A stretch of 25,670 nucleotides of DNA from Bacillota bacterium (GTDB lineage: Bacteria; Bacillota; Clostridia; Acetivibrionales; DSM-1351), in the NCBI GenBank assembly GCA_023415305.1, contig JAEZKZ010000056.1:1-25670 (forward strand), in the 5' to 3' direction. Positions 1-7,879 of the stretch are shown here, piece after piece (within the stretch, counting starts at the first letter, position 1; the number at the start of each line of letters is the position of its first letter). The notes beneath the pieces are model-generated. The model did not search any database. It saw only the letters and a list, made by a program, of their open reading frames with translations, and had not been told where the DNA came from. A program made the translations under genes and the position numbers.

Positions 1-369
1 TGCGGTAGCTACAATAGCAGCCTCATAAAAGCCCATACCTGCAGCAATACCAACACATGATACAGTCCACAAGGTTGCAGCTGTAGTCAGTCCTTTTACA
101 TTTGACCCTTCTCTAATAATTGTTCCTGCACCTAAGAAACCTATACCACTTATGACTTGAGCCCCTAGCCTTGCTGGATCAAGATTCGTAATGCCTCTAT
201 AAAGGTTAAATATATACTCTGAAGACACCATAGCCAGAGCAGCTCCCACCGAAACAAGTATATGTGTCCTGAAGCCTGCAGCACGTCTTCGGTTTTCTCT
301 TTCCATTCCTATAAGTCCACCAAGTATTGTCGCTGTAAATAACCTTAAAACTATAACCTCTATTTGCAT
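1..369 (-). CDS. MgtC/SapB family membrane protein (N-terminal part, runs off the window)
   Basis: An open frame reads from an ATG at 369 to the window edge, giving 123 residues without a stop. An AAAGGA ribosome binding site lies just upstream. It starts MQIEVIVLRLF, followed by the glycine-rich GGLIGMERE stretch and then the GAQVISGIGFLGAGTII segment, which is the hallmark of the MgtC/SapB/YhiD family. Several hydrophobic helices are visible. Family members are inner-membrane proteins; Salmonella MgtC modulates the F1Fo ATPase and helps survival in low magnesium or in macrophages, but the role of environmental clostridial homologues is not established. The gene is 33 bases downstream of the oxidoreductase with no terminator between, so read-through is possible, although it has no obvious link to sugar use. 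The C-terminal cytoplasmic domain cannot be seen. Confidence 0.9.
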   Translation of the reverse strand, partial: MQIEVIVLRLFTATILGGLIGMERENRRRAAGFRTHILVSVGAALAMVSSEYIFNLYRGITNLDPARLGAQVISGIGFLGAGTIIREGSNVKGLTTAATLWTVSCVGIAAGMGFYEAAIVATA

Positions 370-402
370 TACAAATTCCTTTCAACTTATACTTTGTATT
401 GC

Positions 403-1662
403 TTACAATCTTAATTCTTCTGTGAATTCTTTAATATTTATAACTGCTTTATCTACTCTAGATTTTTCTGCCGCAAATGCCATTAGGTGACTCTGTACTG
501 AGATATCTGCCGAAGTGAGCCCGATACCGGCACCATTGCTTCTAACAAGGGCTACAAAATCACTCATTATGCCCTTATCTCCACCACCATGAGCATCTTG
601 GGTATGCGCTGTGGTAATAACCTCTTTATTTCCAGAGAGAAAGTCTATAACTTCTATCTCGTTTTTTTCCATGGCTCCCCGTATTTCTCCCCGTGTCCCC
701 ATTAGCTTTATGGTCCTGGTACAGTCCTTTGTAAAGGCAGACAAGGTAAAGGCTGCTGTCACTTCGTTGGCGAACTCAATATTGACCACCTGATGGTCAA
801 CCACATCATTATCGCAATGATAGACACACCTTCCATAAGGCCCTTCCTTCAGTGCCCTGGTTCTGGCTTCAATACTCATGTCATTACTGATTGACGCCGT
901 AGGCCACTCAGTATCTTCTCCTAAATACTGATTGGGTGCATAGTATTGGCATTCTGCTGCTACAGGGCATCCATCAAGACATCTTTTAGGCGCACCTACT
1001 GGCGCATTTTCTATTTTAAAGTGAGACAAGGACCCAAAAGAAGAAATATTTATACATTCAGCGTCTGCAAGCCAGAGGAGGATATCCATATCATGACAAC
1101 ATTTAGCAAGTATCATCGGACTTGACTCTCTGGAGTTTCGCCAGTTGCCTCTTACAAAACTATGTGCCTGATGCCAGTATCCAACATTTTCATTATGCTG
1201 TATGGATACCAGTTTTCCGATTCTTCCACTGTCCAGTAGCTTCTTGACAGTACCAAAAAATGGTGTATATCTTAGTACGTGGCAAATTGAGAAGACCCTG
1301 TCGTACTTGGAAGCATATTCGCCCATAATTATGCATTCCTTGGGATCTGGAGACATCGGCTTTTCAAGCAGCACATGATATCCTCTCTCCAAAGCCTTGA
1401 TAGTAGGGTGGAAGTGCATCCTGTCCTGAGTACAGATAAGAATTGCATCTGCAAGTTTAGGCTTTTCAAGTAGCTCCTCCCAGCTTGAAAAGCACATATC
1501 ATCTGAAATATTATGTTGTTCTTTAAATATCCGCCTTCTTTCAGCATCCGGTTCTGCTACTGCAACAAAGCGCAGCTCATCGGGATGATTGAGTGCGTAA
1601 CTGGCGTATGCATGGGACCCTCTTTGTCCGGCACCCACTAATACAGCAGTACATTCTTTCAT
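403..1662 (-). CDS. Gfo/Idh/MocA family NAD(P)-dependent oxidoreductase with a cysteine-rich insert
   Basis: This 419-residue protein resembles sugar and inositol dehydrogenases. The N-terminal Rossmann fold carries VGAGQRGSHA (residues 9-18), an acidic residue after the second strand (AEPD, 36-39), and the EKP motif with the catalytic lysine at about 101. CCHDMD (188-193) matches the usual active-site histidine region. An unusual stretch holds five cysteines (C228, C232, C238, C279, C283) around GCPVAAEC and GRCVYHCDND, which could bind a metal or be structural. The start is placed at the ATG at 1662 because GGAGGAAGTAAA sits directly before it; a start at 1710 would add 16 residues with no good ribosome binding site. 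It lies 60 bases after the HAD gene in the same direction. The substrate is unknown; oxidation or epimerisation of a sugar taken up by the neighbouring importer is an inference. Confidence 0.93.
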   Translation of the reverse strand: MKECTAVLVGAGQRGSHAYASYALNHPDELRFVAVAEPDAERRRIFKEQHNISDDMCFSSWEELLEKPKLADAILICTQDRMHFHPTIKALERGYHVLLEKPMSPDPKECIIMGEYASKYDRVFSICHVLRYTPFFGTVKKLLDSGRIGKLVSIQHNENVGYWHQAHSFVRGNWRNSRESSPMILAKCCHDMDILLWLADAECINISSFGSLSHFKIENAPVGAPKRCLDGCPVAAECQYYAPNQYLGEDTEWPTASISNDMSIEARTRALKEGPYGRCVYHCDNDVVDHQVVNIEFANEVTAAFTLSAFTKDCTRTIKLMGTRGEIRGAMEKNEIEVIDFLSGNKEVITTAHTQDAHGGGDKGIMSDFVALVRSNGAGIGLTSADISVQSHLMAFAAEKSRVDKAVINIKEFTEELRL

Positions 1663-1722
1663 TTTACTTCCTCCAATCATATATGTATTTTCATTATTGG
1701 GTAAAGGCAAAGTTGAAAGGCT

Positions 1723-2526
1723 TTAATCCCAATCCCAACCGTTTATTTTTGCCAGTCGGCCGAAGGCTTCAACAACTCCAGGTGCGAAATCCATACTGCC
1801 AACCACGCCTTCCATTTCCAGTACTCTCTTTTTAACAGCCTGAACTGAATTATTAGGGCATATGGAATATTTGGCCACATCAGGTGTCATCATACTTAGA
1901 TCCATCTCCTGGTCACCAGCTACAATAATATCTTCAGGAGTCAATTCCATAAGTCTTGAAATCTCCCTTACAACAACATCCTTTGTAAGAAAAGCAGGAA
2001 GTGCTATAATTCTTTTTTCTTCATATACTAGTTGAATTGTTAGTTGTGACCTGTCTGGATATTTTTCTTCAATATATGCATATAACTCCTCTACCTGTTC
2101 CTTTTTAGGAGTAAATGAAAACCAGGACTTGTTATATGATATAAATGTTGAATCAAATTTTGAGCATATATCCTTGATAAATGAATTCATACAGGAGCAA
2201 TGAACCTTCTCCAACTTTTCTTGCATAATGTCCGTATATGGCTGTACATTCTCAAACTTACCGTCCTTTAAAATGCAAAGATCAAGACTGACGGCACCAG
2301 ATACATAAGCTGGAATACTTTTCATAGAACTGCCTTTGATCAAGTCAAGCTCGTCTTTTGCCTCCCATGCAGTGTTTGTAGCCCATTTGCATCCACGTTT
2401 ATCCAGTTTGTCCAAAAACTCGGAAAATACATCCGGGAACCTGGAGTAAGGGCTAAACCCGCCAAGAGCCGTGCCATCAAGATCAGTTATAAATAGCTTT
2501 GGAAATCTATTTTCATTTCTCATCAT
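1723..2526 (-). CDS. HAD superfamily hydrolase, Cof-type (class IIB) phosphatase
   Basis: This 267-residue protein has all the HAD landmarks: motif I DLDGT with nucleophile D15 and acid D17, motif II ATNT at 49-52, a motif III lysine at about K183, and motif IV GDQEMD (204-209). The cap between motifs II and III fits the Cof/C2B type, which commonly dephosphorylates sugar phosphates. It is a soluble cytoplasmic protein. Two adjacent ATGs (2526 and 2523) follow AAGGAGG; the second has the more usual spacing. The gene follows the solute-binding protein gene after an 81-base gap containing a hairpin, and precedes the oxidoreductase, so it is probably co-expressed with the importer. The specific substrate cannot be told from sequence. 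Confidence 0.9.
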   Translation of the reverse strand: MMRNENRFPKLFITDLDGTALGGFSPYSRFPDVFSEFLDKLDKRGCKWATNTAWEAKDELDLIKGSSMKSIPAYVSGAVSLDLCILKDGKFENVQPYTDIMQEKLEKVHCSCMNSFIKDICSKFDSTFISYNKSWFSFTPKKEQVEELYAYIEEKYPDRSQLTIQLVYEEKRIIALPAFLTKDVVVREISRLMELTPEDIIVAGDQEMDLSMMTPDVAKYSICPNNSVQAVKKRVLEMEGVVGSMDFAPGVVEAFGRLAKINGWDWD

Positions 2527-2547
2527 ATACCTCCTTCATATAGTATT

Positions 2548-2577
2548 ACGGGAACTATTATCGAAAATAGTCCCCGT
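2548..2577 (-). repeat. Intergenic hairpin between binding-protein gene and HAD gene
   Basis: Twelve-base arms (2548-2559 and 2566-2577, one mismatch) flank a 6-base loop. No T run follows on the minus strand, so it is not a classical terminator for the importer operon. It could be an RNA-stabilising or processing stem that keeps binding-protein mRNA above the downstream genes, as often seen after binding-protein genes. On the plus strand a short T run lies about 12 bases after it. Confidence 0.6.
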
Positions 2578-2607
2578 TGTACTATAATTTTTAACTGAGC
2601 ACCCTTA

Positions 2608-4263
2608 CTATTTGATACCCAATTTTGCAGCTTCTTCATTTACTTCTTTTATTACATCATTCAATCCCTTGTCCTCATATCCTTTGACAATATTGGCCCA
2701 CTGCTGTTCTACTGGTGCACTATCATACATGATTTTTATAATATCATCGTTTGCTGTTATCGTAAATTTATCCTTTGCGGGAGTAGATAGAAAAGTTAAA
2801 GCAAGATTATAATCAGCAATTTTCAAATTCTCTAAACCCCAGTCAATATAATTCAGAGCCATATTAAAGGAACGTGGAGTAGATATAGCACTTGAATTGG
2901 TAGGATCCCAGTAAAAGTCAGCTCCCCATGAAACAAGATTACCGATACTCTTCTTCGAAGCGTATTTCTTTTCCAGATCAGTGTTTGGGACATCAACATC
3001 CTTGCCATCCTGTTTATAAACTATCTTGTCACCATCTCTTACATAGTCCACACCTTCGACACCATATTGATAATATGCCTTTCCTTCGTCTGAAAGCAGA
3101 TAATCGTATAGTCTCATAATTCTATCCATTTTTTTGTCATCAACTTTTGCATTGAAATAACTCTCAGAAGAGGATGCACCATCCACATACTGATACCTAT
3201 TACCATCTTCAGAAGGCCACATCTTAAGTATTTTTACACATTCATCGATATTTTTATCAGGATATGTTTTAATAAATTCATGTTCTTTTATGGAGTTGGT
3301 GATTGTTGCACCTGCCCTACCTGAATAGAATTTGTTATCGCCTTCCTTGTATTTAAGGATAGCCAAATCTTTGTCTATAACCCCCATCTCAAACATATTC
3401 TTGATAGCTTGAATACCCTTAACTGTTTTCTTTGAGAAATATGCGGGAATATATTGTCCATCTTCTTTTATCCATTTGTAATTTGTATTCTCACCATACG
3501 TAGCTGCAGCATTATATGGCATAAGTAATCGGTTTGTCATTACTCCTGGATCCTTGAAAGTAAGACCTACTGTACCTTTTCCTTCAGGGTCTTTATCAAC
3601 AAATGCCTTGAGCATATTCACAAATTCATCATAGGTCTCTGGTTCCTTCGTTATTCCTAATTGTTGTGCCCAGTCCCAACGATAGAGTATAGTATCATCC
3701 ATCATGCTATATTGTAAATTGGTATAGTTTGCACGAGGTACACAATAGAACTTTCCATCACTTGATTTCATTGCTTGAAATGAATCACTCTGCAAGTAAT
3801 TTTCCAAATTTGGATATTGACTCAAATCATCAGGAATAGCTCTCACTATGCCCTGCTTTGTCCAATTGCTGTAGTTTTTGCTTCCGAATGCATCCATAGC
3901 AAATACGTCCGGCAATTGACCTGAAGCTGCCCACATCTGAATTTTAGTTTCATAATCGTCCCAGGTAATAGGCTGCATTTTAATTTTCAAATTGAGTTTT
4001 TTTGATATTGCAGCATATATTGGCTCTGTTTTCTCATTTACTGAATCATCTGAGCTATCCCACATTGCTACAGTTATTTGTACGTGCTCCTTAAAAGGAT
4101 CCTCAGCAACAGCCGACGAAGTTGCTGTAGTACTTGATTGTGAATTTTCTGCAGTACTGTTACCCTTGTCACTACCACATCCGATTATGCCACTACTCAC
4201 CATGAGTAACGATATCAGAAGAGCAACGATTCTGAAAAGGTTCTTTTGTTTTACTTTCATCAT
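2608..4263 (-). CDS. Extracellular solute-binding lipoprotein of a sugar ABC importer (LplA/YtcQ type)
   Basis: This 551-residue protein begins with a lipoprotein signal peptide: basic MMKVKQKNLFR, a hydrophobic core, and a lipobox ending SGIIGC with the lipidated cysteine at C29. A Ser/Thr/Ala-rich linker follows, then a large family 1 solute-binding domain (WDDYETKIQMWAASGQLPDV region and later). At about 550 residues it is the long LplA/YtcQ kind that works with LplB/LplC-like permeases and usually binds oligosaccharides. It would sit on the outer face of the cytoplasmic membrane. GGGGG precedes two adjacent ATGs; the second (4260) is better spaced. It is the last gene of the permease-permease-binding protein set that starts at 6203. 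No ATPase gene is present, as is usual for this class, which shares an MsmK-like ATPase. Confidence 0.93.
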   Translation of the reverse strand: MMKVKQKNLFRIVALLISLLMVSSGIIGCGSDKGNSTAENSQSSTTATSSAVAEDPFKEHVQITVAMWDSSDDSVNEKTEPIYAAISKKLNLKIKMQPITWDDYETKIQMWAASGQLPDVFAMDAFGSKNYSNWTKQGIVRAIPDDLSQYPNLENYLQSDSFQAMKSSDGKFYCVPRANYTNLQYSMMDDTILYRWDWAQQLGITKEPETYDEFVNMLKAFVDKDPEGKGTVGLTFKDPGVMTNRLLMPYNAAATYGENTNYKWIKEDGQYIPAYFSKKTVKGIQAIKNMFEMGVIDKDLAILKYKEGDNKFYSGRAGATITNSIKEHEFIKTYPDKNIDECVKILKMWPSEDGNRYQYVDGASSSESYFNAKVDDKKMDRIMRLYDYLLSDEGKAYYQYGVEGVDYVRDGDKIVYKQDGKDVDVPNTDLEKKYASKKSIGNLVSWGADFYWDPTNSSAISTPRSFNMALNYIDWGLENLKIADYNLALTFLSTPAKDKFTITANDDIIKIMYDSAPVEQQWANIVKGYEDKGLNDVIKEVNEEAAKLGIK

Positions 4264-4326
4264 AATCCCCCTATCTTATTTGTCTTGTTTTTTATTTATA
4301 ACAGTATCCACTGTTATATTTTTACA

Positions 4327-5214
4327 TCATTCCTTTATAGAACCAATCATGATACCCTTTACGAAATATTTTTGAACGAAAGGGTAAAGACATAAAATCG
4401 GTACTAAGGTGATTACAATTGCAGCCATCTGAACGCTTTCTTCATAAATTCTGGTCTGGCTTCTTTCAAGTGCCACCCTCATTTTGTCTGAGACCATTAC
4501 ATTTACGAGTATTTGTCTTAATACAATTTGCAGGGGACGTATATTCTCGTCACTTATGAAAAGTAAAGCATTCCACCACTCATTCCATCTTTCGACAGCA
4601 TAGAATAATGAAAAAGTTGCGATGATAGGTTTTGATACAGGTATAATAATTCTGGCCAAAATTTGAATGTCATTAGCGCCATCAAGCCTTGCTGATTCCT
4701 CTAAGCTGGTAGGAATAGTATTAAAATAATTTTTCATTATTATCATATACCATGTACTAATCGCGCAAGGTAAAATCATACTCCAAACTGAATTAATCAA
4801 CCCTATGCCGCTTACAACCAGGTAGAAGGGTATAAGCCCACCATTAAAAAACATTGTAAAAAGTATTAATGTTAATATTGCATTTCTTCCTGGTAAGCTT
4901 TTTTTAGATAAGGCATATCCACAAAGTAACGAAACCAACATACAAATCGCAGTACCTACAACTGTAACAAATATAGTCACTCCAAATCCCTTATAAAAAC
5001 TCGACTCACTAAGAACCATCTTGTATGAATCCAATTGGAAAGATACTGGAAATAAATAGACAGAAGATGCTATTAAATCCTCGTATTTAGCAAATGATGT
5101 AATAAAAACGTTATAAAAAGGATATATCATTATAAGAGACATCAATCCTAGAAATATTGTATTTACAATATCAAAAATGCTCCATTTTCTTTTTCTACAT
5201 ACTTTATTAGCCAC
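4327..5214 (-). CDS. Carbohydrate ABC importer permease, LplC/MalG type
   Basis: This 295-residue protein has about six hydrophobic helices. Its cytoplasmic EAA loop reads ESARLDGANDIQILARII with the conserved glycine, followed by IPVSKP; this is the contact site for the ATPase. The C-terminus ends QKYFVKGIMIGSIKE, a signature of the LplC/YtcP group that also closes the second copy in this window (17820-16942). The start is a GTG at 5214 behind a GGGGGG ribosome binding site; no nearby ATG is as well placed. It lies 44 bases after the partner permease and 63 bases before the binding protein, so the three form one operon. Confidence 0.93.
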   Translation of the reverse strand: MANKVCRKRKWSIFDIVNTIFLGLMSLIMIYPFYNVFITSFAKYEDLIASSVYLFPVSFQLDSYKMVLSESSFYKGFGVTIFVTVVGTAICMLVSLLCGYALSKKSLPGRNAILTLILFTMFFNGGLIPFYLVVSGIGLINSVWSMILPCAISTWYMIIMKNYFNTIPTSLEESARLDGANDIQILARIIIPVSKPIIATFSLFYAVERWNEWWNALLFISDENIRPLQIVLRQILVNVMVSDKMRVALERSQTRIYEESVQMAAIVITLVPILCLYPFVQKYFVKGIMIGSIKE

Positions 5215-5258
5215 AATTAACCCCCCTATGTATAAGTTACTTACCTTCCAGATGATTG

Positions 5259-6203
5259 CTAAAATAACCCATCTTCTCCCAAGGATGTAACTATTTTGTT
5301 CGAAATTACTACTAACAACATGTTTACAACGGATTTTATAAGGCCAATTGCTGTAGAATAACCGTAGTCCATACCCGCAGTAAAGGTTTCACGATATATA
5401 TAAGTATCCATGGTATCTGCAACTTCATAAACAGGTGAGCTATAAAGATTAAAAATCTGGTCAAAGCTAACGCCACTCATTAATTGCCCAATACTTAATA
5501 TAAGCAGAATTGCAGTTGTACTCTTAATACAGGGCCAGGTGATATGCAAAATTCTTTGGAACCTGTTTGCCCCATCGATACTGGCAGACTCATATAACTC
5601 AGGATTAATACCAGCTAGGGCTGCCAAATATATAATTGAATCCCAGCCCATCTCCTTCCATATATAACTAATATATATAATAGGCCTGAAATGTTCTTTA
5701 TCAATCATAGGAGAGACACTTTGAGAGACACCCACTAGACTCGATATTTGACTGTAAATTCCATTCTGTGAAAATATGTTTACAATAACACCAGATAATA
5801 CAATCCACGAAATAAAATGTGGAAAAGTAAAAAATGTTTGATATACCTTCCTCAATCTATTTTTTGATATTTCATTTAGCAGAATTGCAAGTATAATGGG
5901 TGTTGGGAAATGGATTAGAAGTTTACATATGCTCAATACAACCGTATTCTTTAAAGCCAACAAGAAGCCTGTATCACCCATAAGTTGTTTAAAGTGGTCA
6001 AAGCCAACCCAGGGGCTCCCTATAATACCTTTACCAAAATCATAAGTCTTGAACGCAAGGGACACACCAGCCATAGGCATATAGCAAAATATAATGTACC
6101 AGGCAATAGCCGGTAGTAACATCAAATAGTAATATTTATGATTTACTATTCTTTTCAATAGAGGCGAATTGGATGCCTTTGATTTACCGATAGAAATGTT
6201 CAT
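5259..6203 (-). CDS. Carbohydrate ABC importer permease, LplB/MalF type
   Basis: This 314-residue inner-membrane protein has about six helices. It opens with LLPAIAWYIIFCYMPMAGV, typical of LplB/YtmP-like permeases. The EAA loop is ESASIDGANRFQRILHITWP. The ATG at 6203 follows GGGAG at good spacing. It is the first gene of the second importer operon, preceded by a 239-base gap with promoter-like elements and by the response regulator gene in the same direction. Together with the next two genes it would import an oligosaccharide; the actual sugar is unknown. Confidence 0.93.
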   Translation of the reverse strand: MNISIGKSKASNSPLLKRIVNHKYYYLMLLPAIAWYIIFCYMPMAGVSLAFKTYDFGKGIIGSPWVGFDHFKQLMGDTGFLLALKNTVVLSICKLLIHFPTPIILAILLNEISKNRLRKVYQTFFTFPHFISWIVLSGVIVNIFSQNGIYSQISSLVGVSQSVSPMIDKEHFRPIIYISYIWKEMGWDSIIYLAALAGINPELYESASIDGANRFQRILHITWPCIKSTTAILLILSIGQLMSGVSFDQIFNLYSSPVYEVADTMDTYIYRETFTAGMDYGYSTAIGLIKSVVNMLLVVISNKIVTSLGEDGLF

Positions 6204-6442
6204 TCCTTTACTCCCTCAATTATAATTTGTTTAAATTACTTTGTTTATCTAATAATGTATCAGAACAATAGCGTAACTAAATTATAGAACGCTATGCTCA
6301 TTAAATACATGTAGATTTATTTAGATTTTAATTTGTAAATCTATAAGAAGGAGTTGATTGGTTACATAAAATGATTTAGCCAATAAATTAGCATAGAAAA
6401 ACACAATAATTTTTGTAGATTACTACATACTAATTTATACCA
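6204..6442 (-). promoter_or_regulatory. Control region of the second importer operon
   Basis: This 239-base AT-rich gap holds a minus-strand TATAAT (6286-6281) with no good -35 at standard spacing, which suits an activator-dependent promoter. The TATAAT lies inside an inverted repeat, ATAGCGT/ACGCTAT (6268-6274 and 6289-6295). The 11-base string AAATGATTTAG (6369-6379) recurs at 9793-9803 ahead of the cognate sensor kinase. An AraC-type regulator such as the neighbouring response regulator could bind here. No terminator is evident after the regulator gene. Confidence 0.5.
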
Positions 6443-7879
6443 TTATCTGTTTTCTCTAAATTCATCTCTGTATTTTGAGGGAGATATGCCTTTCATACTC
6501 TTGAATATACGGATGAAATAAAAGTAATCGTTATATCCTACTTTTTCACCAACCTCCTGCACCGAATATTTTGAGTTCTCTAAAAGATCACAGGCATGTG
6601 CAATTCGAAGCCTGGAGATATAACTTTTTATGTTTTCACCTACGGCCTTTTTAAATAGAAAGCTTATGTAATTAGGACTGATAAAAAACTTTTCAGATAG
6701 CTGCTGGACAGTGATAGCCTTATAAAAATTATTGTTTATATAGTCCAGAATCTGCTTAACTACAGCATTATCCACTCCATCCAATTTATCATTGTTTGAC
6801 ACTGTATACTGTTTAATTGTTAATTCTTTTAGGTTCTCCAGCATAGCGTATACATTATGATAATTTGAGACAAGCTGTTCATAATCATCTATTGCAGCAT
6901 CATCATCCTCATTCTGGAATCGTAATAATAAAGCCGTAATCAAATTGTATACTTTAAAGGCACCCCTTATATTCAAGGAACCGCTCCCGAATAAATCTTT
7001 CATAGTATTAAAGCAATCCTCAACAACGATAGCATCCTTTTGCAGACTAGCCTCCTCCAATACTTTAAGACACTTACAGAGTGCTCCTGTGTCACTTAAC
7101 TTTGCAGTATAAACCCCCTTAGTACCTATGATAAAAAATTGGTAAGCAGCAATAACGGCCTCAATTATGGAGTTTTTTAAAGCATCCATTTGTTTTACTC
7201 CTGAAATTAGACCAATACTAACAATATCCTCTGACAATTGTCCAGCAAAATGTTCCTGCAGTTCTTTGACATCTTGAGCTTGAAGAAGATATATCCTTTT
7301 ATTGAAGTCAAAGCCCAGCTGAATATATCTGGTATCTTTAGTCATAGATAGTTTACCCCGACCTATCGATGCTACGACGGTAATTTCTCTATTAGCATCA
7401 ATGGAAAGACCCTCGGCTTTTAAGATATCTATTACCTTCTGCTGATTGTCTGAAGAAAAAAGATCAATTATTTCATGCTGGGCAAAACTTTCGCTATACC
7501 TTCCCTTATCCCAAATACTTTTAGCTTTTGATAATACACTTAAAATTTCTTCTTCTTCAAAGGGCTTGAGACAGTATCCTAAAGCATTATATTTTATTGC
7601 TTTCTGTGCATAGGCAAATTCTGCATAACCACTGATAATTACGAACAAAATATCCGGGTTGATTTCTGAGGTTTTCTTTATCAGTTCAATCCCGGAAATA
7701 CCAGGCATCCTGATATCGGTGAAGACAATATCGGGTTTAGACTCACGGATTAGTTCCAGGGCATCTAATCCATTCAGAGCACACCCTATAATTTGAAAGC
7801 CTTCCTTCTCCCAATCAATACTCACTTTAAGGCTTTCAATAATCAAGCTTTCATCATCAACGATTAAGACCTTATACAT
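6443..7879 (-). CDS. YesN-type response regulator, AraC-family DNA-binding domain
   Basis: The N-terminal receiver domain has the acidic pair VDDE near residue 9, phosphoacceptor D55 in VFTDIRMPG, and K105 in CLKPF. A middle region without clear motifs runs to about residue 370. The C-terminal 100 residues form an AraC/XylS double helix-turn-helix, with ISPNYISFLFKKAVGE and VGYNDYFYFIRIFKSMKG as the two recognition regions. The start is set at ATG 7879, eight bases after AGGAG; the in-frame ATG at 7885 is too close to that site. It overlaps the end of the sensor kinase by 8 bases, so the two are translationally coupled. It probably activates the importer operon directly downstream. Confidence 0.93.
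   Translation of the reverse strand: MYKVLIVDDESLIIESLKVSIDWEKEGFQIIGCALNGLDALELIRESKPDIVFTDIRMPGISGIELIKKTSEINPDILFVIISGYAEFAYAQKAIKYNALGYCLKPFEEEEILSVLSKAKSIWDKGRYSESFAQHEIIDLFSSDNQQKVIDILKAEGLSIDANREITVVASIGRGKLSMTKDTRYIQLGFDFNKRIYLLQAQDVKELQEHFAGQLSEDIVSIGLISGVKQMDALKNSIIEAVIAAYQFFIIGTKGVYTAKLSDTGALCKCLKVLEEASLQKDAIVVEDCFNTMKDLFGSGSLNIRGAFKVYNLITALLLRFQNEDDDAAIDDYEQLVSNYHNVYAMLENLKELTIKQYTVSNNDKLDGVDNAVVKQILDYINNNFYKAITVQQLSEKFFISPNYISFLFKKAVGENIKSYISRLRIAHACDLLENSKYSVQEVGEKVGYNDYFYFIRIFKSMKGISPSKYRDEFRENR

Noticed and set aside
2548..2577. Hairpin as an intrinsic terminator of the second importer operon
   Set aside because: No T run follows on the minus strand, and the HAD gene starts about 20 bases later.
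3992..4375. 127-residue plus-strand open frame across the binding-protein start
   Set aside because: Antisense to the signal peptide region, whose hydrophobic codons give a hydrophobic mirror; no family resemblance.
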